DNA of 64,000 nucleotides from NCBI GenBank assembly GCA_965276635.1, contig CBDIBC010000002.1, positions 62,001 to 126,000 of the forward strand, given 5' to 3'. Of the stretch, positions 45,441-54,171 are shown in pieces (position 1 is the first letter of the stretch; each line of letters opens with the position of its first letter). The position numbers were made by a program, and so were the translations under genes. The notes beneath the pieces are model-generated. The model made no database searches. It worked only from the letters and a program-made list of their open reading frames with translations, and was not told where the DNA came from. The stretch comes from CBDIBC01 sp965276635. Its GTDB lineage: Bacteria; Actinomycetota; Acidimicrobiia; Acidimicrobiales; Palsa-688.

Positions 45441-46157
45441 ATGAACCGCCGGGACTTCGAAGCTGACGATGTCGAGTGGGCAGCAAAGCTCATGGAGCGA
45501 CGACGGCAGGTCTGCGCTGGCTACTCACCGATGTTTTGGCGGCCAGCAGCTGGGGTGACCGGGCTACACGCCGGGTTCCTCAGCTGCCTTGCCGCCAACC
45601 CGGCCAACGTGTGCCTGCGAGCGGAACACGGCTTCGTCGTCGGTCAGCTCCGCCAGGCCGAGTGCTTCGTGGACGACTTCGCTGTCGACGAAACAGGGAT
45701 CTGGGGTGACGACGGGCGGGATTTGCTTGACGAGCTGTGGGCGCGGGTCGCAAACGACACGCCCACCACCATGCGTGTCGTGACCGCAAGGGCGGACCGG
45801 GACAAGGTGGCAATGCTCACCGCCGCCGGCCTGATCCTGGCTGAGCAATGGTGGGTCAAGCCGCTCGAATCGACTGCAGCATCCGACACTGCCTCCGGCC
45901 GCGTGACAGGACCAGGGTTCTCGGGACTGCTCGGTCCAGCTCCGCCGGTCTAGGACCCGGGCGGTCCCGTCCTGCTCGTCGACCGGCTGGACCATGACGG
46001 TGACCTCGCCAGCGTCGAGAACGCGGCTGCCGCCATGGGGACCGTGCTCGCCATCGTCCCTGCCCCTATCGGAGACGACCGTAACCACGACCTTGCCGAT
46101 CGGAACTGGACCGTGGCCTCCCAGTGGTACCTCGGCCAGCCCAACTCGATGCAGTAG
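45441..46157 (+). pseudogene. GNAT-like two-part acetyltransferase interrupted by TAG
   Basis: From ATG 45441 (ATG 45405 also possible) the frame reads MNRRDFEADDVEWAAKLMERRR, ECFVDDFAVDETGIWGDDGRDLL and MRVVTARADRDKVAMLTAAGL. It meets TAG at 45951-45953 after GPAPPV, then continues in the same frame for 67 residues: DPGGPVLLVDRLDHDGDLASV and NWTVASQWYLGQPNSMQ, ending at TAG 46155. The downstream half looks like a natural part of the same protein. Truncated, it would be ~170 aa. GNAT proteins transfer acetyl from acetyl-CoA. Confidence 0.65.
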
Positions 46158-46262
46158 CGATCGGCTACCGGGGGTCTGGGCGCCCGGGTCCCTCAGAACA
46201 GCTCATCGAGCAGGGCGGAGCTGAGCCTGTCGTCAGCTGTCGCGACGCGGCGAACCGACGGC

Positions 46263-46856
46263 TCACCACACACCTGGGAACAGCCGCCGGCGTCCGGCAG
46301 TGAAGCGGCGGTAGGGTTCCCCGAGGGCGTCGAATAACGTTCGCTCCTCGACATGGATGCGGACGATGAGTCCCACAGTCGGAACGACGACGAGCACGGC
46401 GAGCGAGAGCCAGTTCCCCAGCGCCAAGCCCATGCCCACGAAGGTGATGATCATCCCGCTGTAGGAGGGATGCCGCACCCATCGGTACGGTCCGCGATCC
46501 ACCACCGTCTGGCCCGATTGGACCCGGACATCGACGGTGAAGAACCGTCCGAGCAGGGTGATGGCCCACTGGCGGATGACGATGCCAGCCCACATCAAAA
46601 TCAGGCCCACCACGAAGGCGGCCCATCGCCAGAGCGTGATCGCCGCGCCCGGGATACCGCTCGCAAGCAGGAAGGACCCGACGATCCCGGCGGCGACCGA
46701 CGCGATCACCACCGCCAGGCTGCCGCGATCCGAACGCAACCCCTGCCGGTTCAGCAAGCTCCGGAACCGGGTGCGTTGTTCCGGGAGCACGAACCCGCCG
46801 ACCGTCAAATAGAAAGCGATCTTCGCTGCGGTGTCGGTGTACGGCAGCGGCGTCAC
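46263..46856 (-). CDS. Isoprenylcysteine carboxyl methyltransferase (ICMT)-family membrane protein
   Basis: 197 aa, four to five hydrophobic segments. The conserved C-terminal core has VVDRGPYRWVRHPSYSGMIITFVGMGLALGNWLSL and HVEERTLFDALGEPYRRF, the SAM-binding RHPxY and EE motifs of the ICMT/PEMT family. Bacterial members methylate small molecules or lipids; the substrate is unknown. It is intact and lies between two broken genes. Confidence 0.88.
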   Translation of the reverse strand: MTPLPYTDTAAKIAFYLTVGGFVLPEQRTRFRSLLNRQGLRSDRGSLAVVIASVAAGIVGSFLLASGIPGAAITLWRWAAFVVGLILMWAGIVIRQWAITLLGRFFTVDVRVQSGQTVVDRGPYRWVRHPSYSGMIITFVGMGLALGNWLSLAVLVVVPTVGLIVRIHVEERTLFDALGEPYRRFTAGRRRLFPGVW

Positions 46857-46901
46857 CCGCCAAGTCTGCCCTTCGCCGCCATTCGTCGCCCAACGAATCG
46901 G

Positions 46902-47520
46902 CTAGCTCACTGGTTCGTTGCGGTACATCGCCTGGGATATCGCCCAGCAGGCCAGGCTGCTCGGCGTCGTCGTCAGCAGCGAGCGCGGCTGTCCGGGGGT
47001 GAATCCCTCGCGCTGGCCGACGCTCATGCCGACCATTCCCTCGACGGCCACGTCTCCCATGCCTGCGTCACGCAGGGCGGCGCGCTGCTCGTCGTCGCTG
47101 ATCCGCTGCGCCTCGATCGACATCCTCGCCGCGGTCGCCGCGGCGGCGTCGGTCCAGGTCAGGTCGCCGGTCCGTGCAGCGCCTGCACCTGCCGGCCCGT
47201 CCAGTCCTCGGCGAGCAGGCGCAGGGTGGCCACGGTGGCGATGTCCCCCGGGTCGACCCACGGCATCGGTCCTCCAGCCGCCGGACGGTGGTCAACCGCC
47301 CGGCCCGCAGGCCGTCGAGATCCATGAGCAGGTTCGTCATGAAGTACCCACAGCGCAGATGCAGCAGCGCGGTGCCGGTCTCATCCCGCGCTGCGTCGAG
47401 ACGCTCCTCGATGCTGGCCAGCCGTCGACGAAGCCCATGCCGTGGCGTGCCTCGGCGCCGATGCTGCTCAGGAGCACCACACGGGCGATCCGGTTCTGGC
47501 GCATCGCCTCGGCTACCCCC
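46902..47520 (-). pseudogene. NmrA-like NAD(P)-binding protein, multiply frameshifted
   Basis: Pieces in three frames line up as one protein: RVVLLSSIGAEARHGMGFVDG, TALLHLRCGYFMTNLLMDLDGLRAGRLTT, then DLTWTDAAAA, RISDDEQRAALRDAGMGDVAVEGMVGMS and TPGQPRSLLTTTPSSLACWAISQ. The N-terminal Rossmann GxxGxxG is not found. NmrA-like proteins are quinone or NADP sensors or reductases. At least three frame changes; non-functional. Confidence 0.7.
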
Positions 47521-47815
47521 AACCCTCCACCCGCGCATCACCGCGAGCCCCCAGTACCTCCGCGGATCGAGAAGGTGTCGTTGACAAACCGCGCTTGGGG
47601 CCGACTCATCTCGCCGTAGCGGGTTCGTCCACAGGGAACGTGGCCATCCTCTTGCGGCGGGCGAGGCCGCCATGTCAGCGACAGTACGCCAGTACTTCTC
47701 AAGGGCGTCGACCTCGCCTGGGTCATCCGCCGTCACCTCGACGACGTCGCCGACCAGCTCAACGACCGGCCACGGAGAACAGCAGTCTGTTGGCCGGTTG
47801 GCAGCTTTCATAAGA
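47521..47815 (-). pseudogene. Unidentified decayed coding remnant
   Basis: The minus strand reads VVELVGDVVEVTADDPGEVD and ALEKYWRTVADMAASPAAR in one frame, and FVNDTFSIRGGTGGS in another, with protein-like composition, but I cannot name the family. It looks like a further gene fragment upstream of the NmrA-like remnant. Confidence 0.35.
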
Positions 47816-47902
47816 TTGGTGCGACCACTGCGCGGGCAGGAGATCCGTGATATCCACGAACGGTCGCGGCCGTCGGTCCTGATCCGGCGACGACGGGAGG
47901 CG

Positions 47903-48708
47903 ATGCCGGTGGAGACGCTGGACCAGCGGTTTGACGACGAAGGCGGCGAGATCCGCTGGACGAGCATCGGGGACGGCCCGCCGATCGTGCTCGTCCACGG
48001 CACCCCCTACTCATCGTTGATCTGGCGCGCGATCATCCCAGCGCTCTCAGCTCGCCGACGAGTCTTCCTCTTCGATCATCTCGGCTATGGCCGATCTGAG
48101 CAGCGTGAAGGCCAGGACCTCAGCCTTGCAGCGCAGGGCCGCCGCTTCGCCAGACTGCTGCAGCATTGGCGCCTTGACCCCCCGACCGTCGTTGCGACCG
48201 ACATCGGGGGCGCCATCGCCCTGCGCGCTCTCCTGCTCGAAGGCGCCTCATTCAGCGACCTGCTGCTGTTCGACGCGGTCACCGGCGGTGATTGGGAGCG
48301 TGGACTGTTCGCGCTCATGCTCGAACACACAGAGGTCTTTGAAGCGCTCCCCGGCTACGCCCACCGCTGGTCGCTAGCCATATGCACAACGCCACGCATC
48401 TGGGAATTCGTCCCGGCGTGCTCGACGAACTGCTCGCCCCCTGGCTCGGCGTCAACGGCCAGGCCGCGTACTACCGCCAATACAGCCAGCTGCGTCAAGC
48501 CGACACCGCCGAGTACGAGCACCTGCTCACCGAGATCGCGGTCCCCGTGCGAATCCTCTGGGGCCGGCACGACCAGATCCTTCCCAACTACTACGCCGAG
48601 TGGACCGCCTCACGGCTTCAAGACGCACCTTTGTTGTGGGAGGACAGCGCCGGGCACCTACTCGCCGAGGACACCCCGGCTCGGCTCGTCGCCGAAATCC
48701 TCGCCTAA
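47903..48708 (+). pseudogene. Alpha/beta hydrolase (dehalogenase-like), one frameshift
   Basis: ATG 47903 with GGGAGG upstream. Frame 1: GPPIVLVHGTPYSSLIWRAII, VFLFDHLGYGRSEQ, TVVATDIGGAIALRALL. A shift near 48366 leads to LVASHMHNATHLGI, RILWGRHDQILPNYYAEW and DSAGHLLAEDTPARLV, which supply the acid and the catalytic His. The nucleophile-elbow residue is Asp (TDIGG), as in haloalkane and fluoroacetate dehalogenases, rather than Ser. One indel restores a ~268-aa enzyme. Confidence 0.78.
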
Positions 48709-48758
48709 TCGGCTCGGGGGCCCCGGTACCGACCCAACCCGGCCCGTAAGACGATCCG

Positions 48759-49511
48759 TTACCGGGATGAGGTACCTGGTCGCGGGTCGCCAAGCTGGAG
48801 GGCCTCGATTGCACGGTCGAGCCATTCGGCCATGAGCTGTCGTTCGGCGTCGCTCAGCATGTCGAGTCGCGGCGCGACCGCACGGAAGGCGACGGACGTG
48901 GCCATCGGCCCGTCGTCCGAACGTTCGGGCCCATTCGTGAGGATCTGCTGGAGAACTGCCTTGTACATGGCGTCGGCGAGACCGGGATCACGGTGCTTGG
49001 GCGGCATCGACAGCAGCGCCAGAATCGTTCCCATCCCTGCCGCCTGAACGAGGTCGACGGCGCGCTGTTCGCCGACACACAGCCGTCCGGTCAGCGCGAC
49101 CCGGTGAACTCGCGATTCCAAAACGTGCTTGCCCGATCGCGCTGCGGGCGAGTGCACCACTCGGTCCGGATCGCTGAGAAGACGGAAGAGGGTCGGGTTA
49201 GCGACGCCGAAGTCGATCTGGGTCACCCATCCGGCGCGCAGATCCTCGAGCGGATCGACGTCATCTGCCGTTGCCGCCTCCACAACCGCAGCTTTGGCAG
49301 ACACGTAGGTCGCCATCACATGCTCGGCCACGGCCTCGAGCAAGCCGTCCTTATCGCCAAACAGACGGTAGAGCGTTGGCGCTTGCACACCGGCTCCGTC
49401 GGCGACCCCGCGCGTGGTGACCGCCACCGGCCCTTGCTCTCGAAGCAAACGCGCTGCGACATCGACGATTTTCGCCCGCATGTCGCTCCGGCTGGTTGTG
49501 GCATCGACCAT
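48759..49511 (-). CDS. TetR family regulator
   Basis: 250 aa, intact. HTH: RAKIVDVAARLLREQGPVAVTTRGVADGAGVQAPTLYRLFGDKDGLLEAVAEHVM. The gene is divergent from the NAD(P)-binding protein at 49584, with a spacer of about 70 bases that contains a 14-bp palindrome. The classical TetR layout suggests it represses that gene and itself. The ligand is unknown. Confidence 0.9.
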   Translation of the reverse strand: MVDATTSRSDMRAKIVDVAARLLREQGPVAVTTRGVADGAGVQAPTLYRLFGDKDGLLEAVAEHVMATYVSAKAAVVEAATADDVDPLEDLRAGWVTQIDFGVANPTLFRLLSDPDRVVHSPAARSGKHVLESRVHRVALTGRLCVGEQRAVDLVQAAGMGTILALLSMPPKHRDPGLADAMYKAVLQQILTNGPERSDDGPMATSVAFRAVAPRLDMLSDAERQLMAEWLDRAIEALQLGDPRPGTSSR

Positions 49512-49547
49512 GAACCAAAGCTAACGCATTGTTGCTATCCCTGTGTT

Positions 49548-49561
49548 ATCGTTGAAACGAT
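49548..49561. promoter_or_regulatory. Candidate TetR operator palindrome
   Basis: ATCGTT-GA-AACGAT, perfect 6-bp arms, in the divergent spacer between the TetR and NAD(P)-binding genes. Related half-sites flank it: GCTAACG at about 49520-49526 and CGTTAGC at about 49576-49582, themselves an inverted pair. Good position for autoregulation. Confidence 0.6.
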
Positions 49562-49583
49562 CTGAATGATTCCATCGTTAGCA

Positions 49584-50171
49584 ATGAGACTGGTCATGAT
49601 CATCGTCACCGGAGCCACGGGCGCCCTCAACGGCGCAACCGTCAATCACCTGCTGGACCGCATACCTGTCGACGAGATCGTCGTGATCGCGCGCAACACG
49701 GCCAAGGCCCAGCGCTTGGCGGATCGCAGCGTGGCCGTACGGCACGACGACTACGCCGACCCGGATTCCCTGCCGGTCGCATTCGAGGGTGCTGATCAGC
49801 TGCTGCTGGTGTCGTCCAGCGATCCGGGTGCTGACGCCGTGAGCCTGCACCGCCTCGCGATTGACGCAGCAGTCACCGCAGGTGTCCGACGGATCCTTTA
49901 CACGATCCACCAGGGCGCTGCACTCGACACCCCGTTCGGCCCGGGCCGCGACCACGCCGCGACCGAGCAGCTGCTCGCCGAGTCCGGCGTCGCCTGGACC
50001 TCGCTGCGCAACGGCTTCTACGCCCACAGCCTCAACTGGCTGATGGGCCCGTGGCTCGAGACCGGAGTCATCGCCGTGCCCGCCGACGGACCGGTCTCGT
50101 GGACCGCACGCGAGGACGCCGCCGAGGCATCGAGCCGGAGGCCACCCGGGACCGGCTCGGTGAAGGCCTAG
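49584..50171 (+). CDS. NAD(P)H-binding NmrA/SDR-like protein, probably 3' truncated
   Basis: 195 aa from ATG 49584 (ATG 49566 and 49596 also in frame). It has MIIVTGATGALNGATVNHLLDRI, DDYADPDSLPVAFEGADQLLLVSS and SLRNGFYAHSLNWLMGPW. At SWTAREDAAEA the homology ends; the last ~13 residues (SSRRPPGTGSVKA) are read out of frame through an LLM gene fragment. Typical members are ~280 aa, so the C-terminal third has been replaced by a deletion junction near 50128. It may still fold but is likely impaired. Confidence 0.75.
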   Translation: MRLVMIIVTGATGALNGATVNHLLDRIPVDEIVVIARNTAKAQRLADRSVAVRHDDYADPDSLPVAFEGADQLLLVSSSDPGADAVSLHRLAIDAAVTAGVRRILYTIHQGAALDTPFGPGRDHAATEQLLAESGVAWTSLRNGFYAHSLNWLMGPWLETGVIAVPADGPVSWTAREDAAEASSRRPPGTGSVKA

Positions 50172-50584
50172 CCGCAATCCTCCGCCTACTGCGCGGGGAG
50201 GTGGTTACCGAGACCACCGACTGGTATACCCTGAATGACGGTCGCACTCATCTCCGGCCCTACACCCAGCCGCATCCGGAGGTGTGCGTGGCCAGTGCCG
50301 TGACTCCCTCTGGTGGCCGCCTCGCAGGCCGCTACGACCTGGGGATGCTCTGCGTAGCGGCCGGGGAGCCGCTGGGTCACCGCCAACCAGGAGGAGCTGG
50401 TGACCAAGCGGGTAGCAGCTGCCACCCAGATGTTCGCCAAGCACGAGGCGGAGCAGGCCTCCAAGGGTCCTCGCCCCGAACAGCTTTCAGTCACCGACGT
50501 CGCCTTCAGCGGCCAGCTGATCGGTCGATCCCAAACCGGCGATGTGACGGCCCGGGGCGGTGCTGAGCGGCAGCCGGGTAGCCG
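50128..50584 (+). pseudogene. LLM monooxygenase internal fragment fused to the NmrA gene
   Basis: In a frame different from the upstream gene: GIEPEATRDRLGEGLAAILRLL, TETTDWYTLNDGRTHLRPYTQPHPEVCVASAV and TPSGGRLAGRYDLGMLCVAA, the middle of a limonene-monooxygenase-like LLM protein. After about 50370 it shifts frame (QEELVTKRVAAATQMFAKHEAEQASKG). The N-terminal half is missing. It begins exactly where the NmrA-like gene loses homology. Confidence 0.7.
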
Positions 50585-50608
50585 ATGAGCGGCTTGTAGG
50601 ATACTTCG

Positions 50609-51259
50609 ATGGCTACTGGCGAGCAGGCTCGCGTCGCAGCGCTGCGATCACCGGGTCGACCCCGCCTCTACGAGCCGGATGCCGAGCGAGACCGAATCCT
50701 GAGCGCCGCCATCGAGGTGCTGCGACGCAACGACGGCGAGGAGGCCACCCTCGCCGACATCCTCACCGAGGCTGGGTTGTCGACGCGAGCCTTTTACCGG
50801 CACTTCCAGAGCAAAGAGGACGTGATCCGGGCCCTCTACGGGCGTGACGCTGAGTCCTTCGCCAACCATCTCCGCCGCTACGTCGACGCTGCGCCCGATC
50901 CGCTGGCTGCGCTCACTGCTTGGATCAACGAGGTGTTGGGCTTGGCCTACGACCGTCGGCGGGCCGAGCGGCTGGCGGCCCTCAGCTCGGCGATGATCAC
51001 CCGGATCGTTGCCGGGACCCCCGTGCAGGAGGTCGGCGACGCGCTGTACGTCGAGCCGCTGCGGGCTGTTCTCGAGGAGGGCCTGCGCAGCGGGGCCTTC
51101 CCGGCGGCCCGGCCCGAGCTTGACGTGCGGACAATCCGGGCCGCCACCTGGGAGGCGGTCAACTGGGCACGAAGCCGCCCCGTTCGCCTGACCAGGCGAG
51201 AGGCATTGGACCATGTCCTGCGCTTCAGCCTCCCTGCCCTCGGGGTCGCGCCGGCATAG
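50609..51259 (+). CDS. TetR family regulator
   Basis: 216 aa. HTH: RILSAAIEVLRRNDGEEATLADILTEAGLSTRAFYRHFQSKEDVI. The ligand domain has LAALTAWINEVLGLAYDRRRAERLA. It stands directly upstream of and in line with the LLM-CMD pair at 51388, so it may control that pair. The ATG was chosen as the first start after the decayed LLM fragment. Confidence 0.9.
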   Translation: MATGEQARVAALRSPGRPRLYEPDAERDRILSAAIEVLRRNDGEEATLADILTEAGLSTRAFYRHFQSKEDVIRALYGRDAESFANHLRRYVDAAPDPLAALTAWINEVLGLAYDRRRAERLAALSSAMITRIVAGTPVQEVGDALYVEPLRAVLEEGLRSGAFPAARPELDVRTIRAATWEAVNWARSRPVRLTRREALDHVLRFSLPALGVAPA

Positions 51260-51387
51260 TCATCGCCCCGGCCTCGGTCAGCAGCCGGAAGACGTCCTCT
51301 GGGCGAGCCCGGCATCGGGCCGGATTTCCGACCGCTGTGCACCCGGTACCATTCGCTTCGGCAGGTCTCACGGGGGTCCCGGTCGCC

Positions 51388-52296
51388 ATGCGCTTTATAT
51401 TCCAGTATCCAGAGGTCCAAGGCAGCGACGGCGATCTTCTCGACTCCGGTCCGGTGGCAGATCTGGCCAAGGGGGCGGAGGCGGCTGGATGGGACGGGTT
51501 CGCGTTCACCGAGCACCCTGCACCCGGAGCCCGGTGGCTGGCGACGGGCGGCCACCAGACGCTGGATCCGTTCGTGGCGCTCGGCCATGTCGCTGCGGTG
51601 ACCACCCACCTCCGACTGCTGACCTATCTGAGCGTTCTGCCCTACCGCAACCCGCTCCTCCTGGCCAAGGCGGCGGCCACCGTGGACAAGTTGTCGGGTG
51701 GCCGCATGATCCTGGGGGCGGGGACCGGGTACCTCAAGTCGGAGTTCTTCGCCCTCGGCGTGGACTTCGACGAGCGCAACGACCTCTTTGACGAGGCCCT
51801 GGAGGTGATGGCCCGGCACTGGAGCGGGGAGGCGTTCTCACAGCGCGGCAGGCACTTCGACGCCCGCGATATCAAGGCGAGGCCCCGACCGGTGCAGGAT
51901 CCGATCCCGGTCTGGATCGGCGGCAACTCCAAGCTGACCCTGCGCCGGGTGACGGAGCGGGCCCAGGGGTGGATGCCGCTGACCGGGCCGGCCGAGCTCG
52001 CCCACACCGCCCGCACGGCATATCTGGCGACCTTCGACGACGTCCGCGCCCGCATCGAGCTTCTCAAGGACATGGCTGGCGACCGGGCCAACGCTCTCGA
52101 CATCGCCCTTGGCTACACCGACGCCTCGGTAAGCCATCCCGACAGCGATGTCGAGCGCCACCGCGACGTCCTCGGCCACCTGGGATCCATCGGCGTGGGA
52201 TGGGTAGTGGTCGCCGGGCCGAGCGGTTCGCCCCAGGCGTCGCTGGACTTCATCGCCGCCTTCGCCGCCAACTACATTGGCGGCGACAGCCGGTGA
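51388..52296 (+). CDS. LLM class F420-dependent oxidoreductase
   Basis: 302 aa from ATG 51388. MRFIFQYPEVQGSDGDLLDSGPVADLAKGAEAAGWDGFAFTEHPAP, LRLLTYLSVLPYRNPLLLAKAAATVDKLSGGRMILGAGTGYLKSEF and IPVWIGGNSKLTLRRVTE are characteristic of F420-dependent TIGR03619-type enzymes. Probably reduces or oxygenates a ring compound. The stop overlaps a GTG of the CMD gene (GTGA), so the two are co-translated. Confidence 0.92.
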   Translation: MRFIFQYPEVQGSDGDLLDSGPVADLAKGAEAAGWDGFAFTEHPAPGARWLATGGHQTLDPFVALGHVAAVTTHLRLLTYLSVLPYRNPLLLAKAAATVDKLSGGRMILGAGTGYLKSEFFALGVDFDERNDLFDEALEVMARHWSGEAFSQRGRHFDARDIKARPRPVQDPIPVWIGGNSKLTLRRVTERAQGWMPLTGPAELAHTARTAYLATFDDVRARIELLKDMAGDRANALDIALGYTDASVSHPDSDVERHRDVLGHLGSIGVGWVVVAGPSGSPQASLDFIAAFAANYIGGDSR

Positions 52297-52871
52297 GCGC
52301 CCCTGACGGCACCGGACCGGTATCGATGGGACCGGTCCGGCTCGGTCCGCTGGCCGACGATCAGCTCTCGCCCCGACAGCGTGAGGTGGTGCAGGAGGCG
52401 GTCGTCGGCTCGACGGTCAACATCTACCGGAGCATGGTGCGGGCCACCGAGCCGGCCGCGGCCATGTTCAACATGGGCCGGACGTTGCGCCGGGAGGGGC
52501 TGACCGACCGCCAGCGCGAGATCCTCATCCTGCGCACGGGCTGGAAGTGCGCCTCGGGGTACGAGTTGGCCCAGCACCAGCGGGTGGCACGTGCCGCCGG
52601 CATGACCGTAGCTGACATGGAGCGCATCCGCCGCGGACCGGATGCCGCCGGCTGGGAGCCCGGCGAAGCGGCGCTATGCCGGGCCGCAGACGAGCTGCAC
52701 GACACCGGAACCCTCAACGACGCCACGTGGGCGGCGCTTGCCGAGCGCCACGACGAGGCCCAGGTCATCGGGGTCGTGATGCTCGTCGGCTACTACCACC
52801 TGGTGTCGTATTGCCTCAACGCCCTTGGCGTACCACTGGAGAAGGGCACCGAGCCGTTTGCCACAGGTTGA
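52293..52871 (+). CDS. Carboxymuconolactone decarboxylase (CMD) family protein
   Basis: 192 aa from GTG 52293. It has REGLTDRQREILILRTGWKCASGYELAQHQRVARAAGM, the CMD/AhpD-like helical core with a Cys and a distal His, and EAQVIGVVMLVGYYHLVSYCLNALGVPLE at the end. CMD-family members decarboxylate lactones or act as thiol peroxidases; the one usually found next to LLM enzymes has no assigned reaction. Co-translated with the LLM gene. Confidence 0.88.
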   Translation: MSAPDGTGPVSMGPVRLGPLADDQLSPRQREVVQEAVVGSTVNIYRSMVRATEPAAAMFNMGRTLRREGLTDRQREILILRTGWKCASGYELAQHQRVARAAGMTVADMERIRRGPDAAGWEPGEAALCRAADELHDTGTLNDATWAALAERHDEAQVIGVVMLVGYYHLVSYCLNALGVPLEKGTEPFATG

Positions 52872-53002
52872 CCAGGCGGGCAGCCGATCAGCTTTCACAC
52901 TGTGGGACCGCCGCTCGGGTCGGCTCGTGAGCCGTCGGCGGCCCCGAGCCAGTACGGTCGGGGGGAGCCAGGATGCTGGCCGAGCGAGGGGAGGCCTAGG
53001 AC

Positions 53003-53173
53003 GTGCGGCAGGTGCTTGATGGAATCATCCGGGTGAAAAACCCGTGGGTGCTGCCTCCCACGACCAAGGGGTACACGGCCCGGCCGAACCTTGTCCGATC
53101 CCGGGTTCCTCGGGTCATTGTGCGGCCGGCCCGCCGAAGCCCGCTGCGACCGGCCGTGGAACTAGGACGCTAG
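53003..53173 (+). CDS. Small hypothetical protein coupled to a phosphoesterase gene
   Basis: 56 aa from GTG 53003 with a strong GGGGAGG site; its stop TAG overlaps the next gene's GTG (TAGTG). It begins VRQVLDGIIRVKNPWVLPPTTKGY and ends in a very basic tail. I do not recognise it. Ribosome site and coupling support translation, but it could be a gene-end remnant. 52872-53002 holds nothing else that I can identify. Confidence 0.4.
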   Translation: MRQVLDGIIRVKNPWVLPPTTKGYTARPNLVRSRVPRVIVRPARRSPLRPAVELGR

Positions 53174-53763
53174 TGCGACTCGGGATCATCTCCGACGTCC
53201 ACTGCAACGCCACTGCCATGCAGCGCGCCGTTGACGAGCTGGCCGGCTCGGTAGACGACATTCTCCTTGCCGGTGACGCTGTGCTGCAGTACCGCTTCTC
53301 CGATGCGGTCATCGGGGCGGTGCGTGACAACCGGATCACCTATGTCACGGGCAATCACGAACAGATCCTGTTGGGCGAGCACGGGCGGCGGGCACGGGAG
53401 GCACCGGGCATCGACGCCCGCAACCTCGAGGTGATGGCCGCGGCTCCCTTCAGTCACGAGCGTCGGGTCTCGGGCAAGCGGCTCTTGATGGTGCACGCCA
53501 GCCCGTTCGAGCCCTACAACGACTACCTGTACCAGGGAAGCCCGCAGCTGGCCCGGTGCGCAGAGCTCGATGCGGACATCCTGGTGCTCGGCCACACGCA
53601 CGTGCCCATGGCGACACGCGTCGGTTCGACCCTTGTGGTCAACCCGGGGTCACTGGGCCAGGGCGGCGATCCGGCCCACCCGGGTATGTCCAGTTACGGC
53701 GTGCTCGACACCGACTCCGAGGAGTTCGCCGTGCATCGATTCGTACTGCCCGTCGACCGCTGA
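53173..53763 (+). CDS. Metallophosphoesterase (YfcE-like)
   Basis: 196 aa from GTG 53173. Metal motifs in order: GIISDVHCN, LLAGDAV, VTGNHEQ, MVHASP and LGHTHVPM, then VNPGSLGQGGDPAHPGMSSYGVLD. These form the binuclear metal site of calcineurin-like phosphodiesterases of the YfcE group. It hydrolyses a phosphodiester; the substrate is unknown. It follows a small coupled ORF. Confidence 0.93.
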   Translation: MRLGIISDVHCNATAMQRAVDELAGSVDDILLAGDAVLQYRFSDAVIGAVRDNRITYVTGNHEQILLGEHGRRAREAPGIDARNLEVMAAAPFSHERRVSGKRLLMVHASPFEPYNDYLYQGSPQLARCAELDADILVLGHTHVPMATRVGSTLVVNPGSLGQGGDPAHPGMSSYGVLDTDSEEFAVHRFVLPVDR

Positions 53764-53803
53764 CCGGCGGCCGGCCTGTCGCCAGTCAAGCCCCGATCGG
53801 TGA

Positions 53804-54165
53804 CTACGCCGGACCGTTGGGGAACTTCAGCAGCGACCCGGCGTCGACCCGCAGCTGTTGGCCGGTCACGTAGCGCGACTCGTCGGAGGCCAGCCAGAGC
53901 ACCGCATTCGAGATGTCGACCGGCTCTACGTAGGGGATCGGCATGGCCTGGAAGTACGTGAACGCCGGCAGGGCGTCCTCGCGCGTCGGGTTCTCCAGGT
54001 CGGGGCGGAACGTCTTGTAGAGGCCTTCGTTGTTGAGCAGGTGCGTGTTGCAGTTTGTCGGGTGGATGGCATTGGCGCGAATGAAGCGGGGGGCGAGGTG
54101 AAGGCGATCTGCTCGGTGTAGCCGATCAACGTCTTCTTCGACCACGAATAGCCCGCACCGCAGCG
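53804..54165 (-). pseudogene. Short-chain dehydrogenase, C-terminal fragment
   Basis: Frame 1 upstream shows GYSWSKKTLIGYTEQIA (active-site YxxxK region). A shift near 54095 leads to APRFIRANAIHPTNCNTHLL, REDALPAFTYFQAMPIPYVEP, DISNAVLWLASDESRYVTGQQLRVDAG. This is the mycofactocin-type SDR C-terminus. The Rossmann N-terminal half is missing, cut at the junction near 54168 with an unrelated transporter fragment. Confidence 0.8.
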
Positions 54166-54171
54166 CAGATC

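Noticed and set aside
28890..46157. Recoding of TAG as a sense codon, suggested by several in-frame TAG codons
   Set aside because: Many intact genes in the window end properly with TAG (for example 30658-31530, 42544-43836, 43848-44969, 57435-57623), and neighbouring genes show deletions and frameshifts, so ordinary pseudogene decay is simpler.
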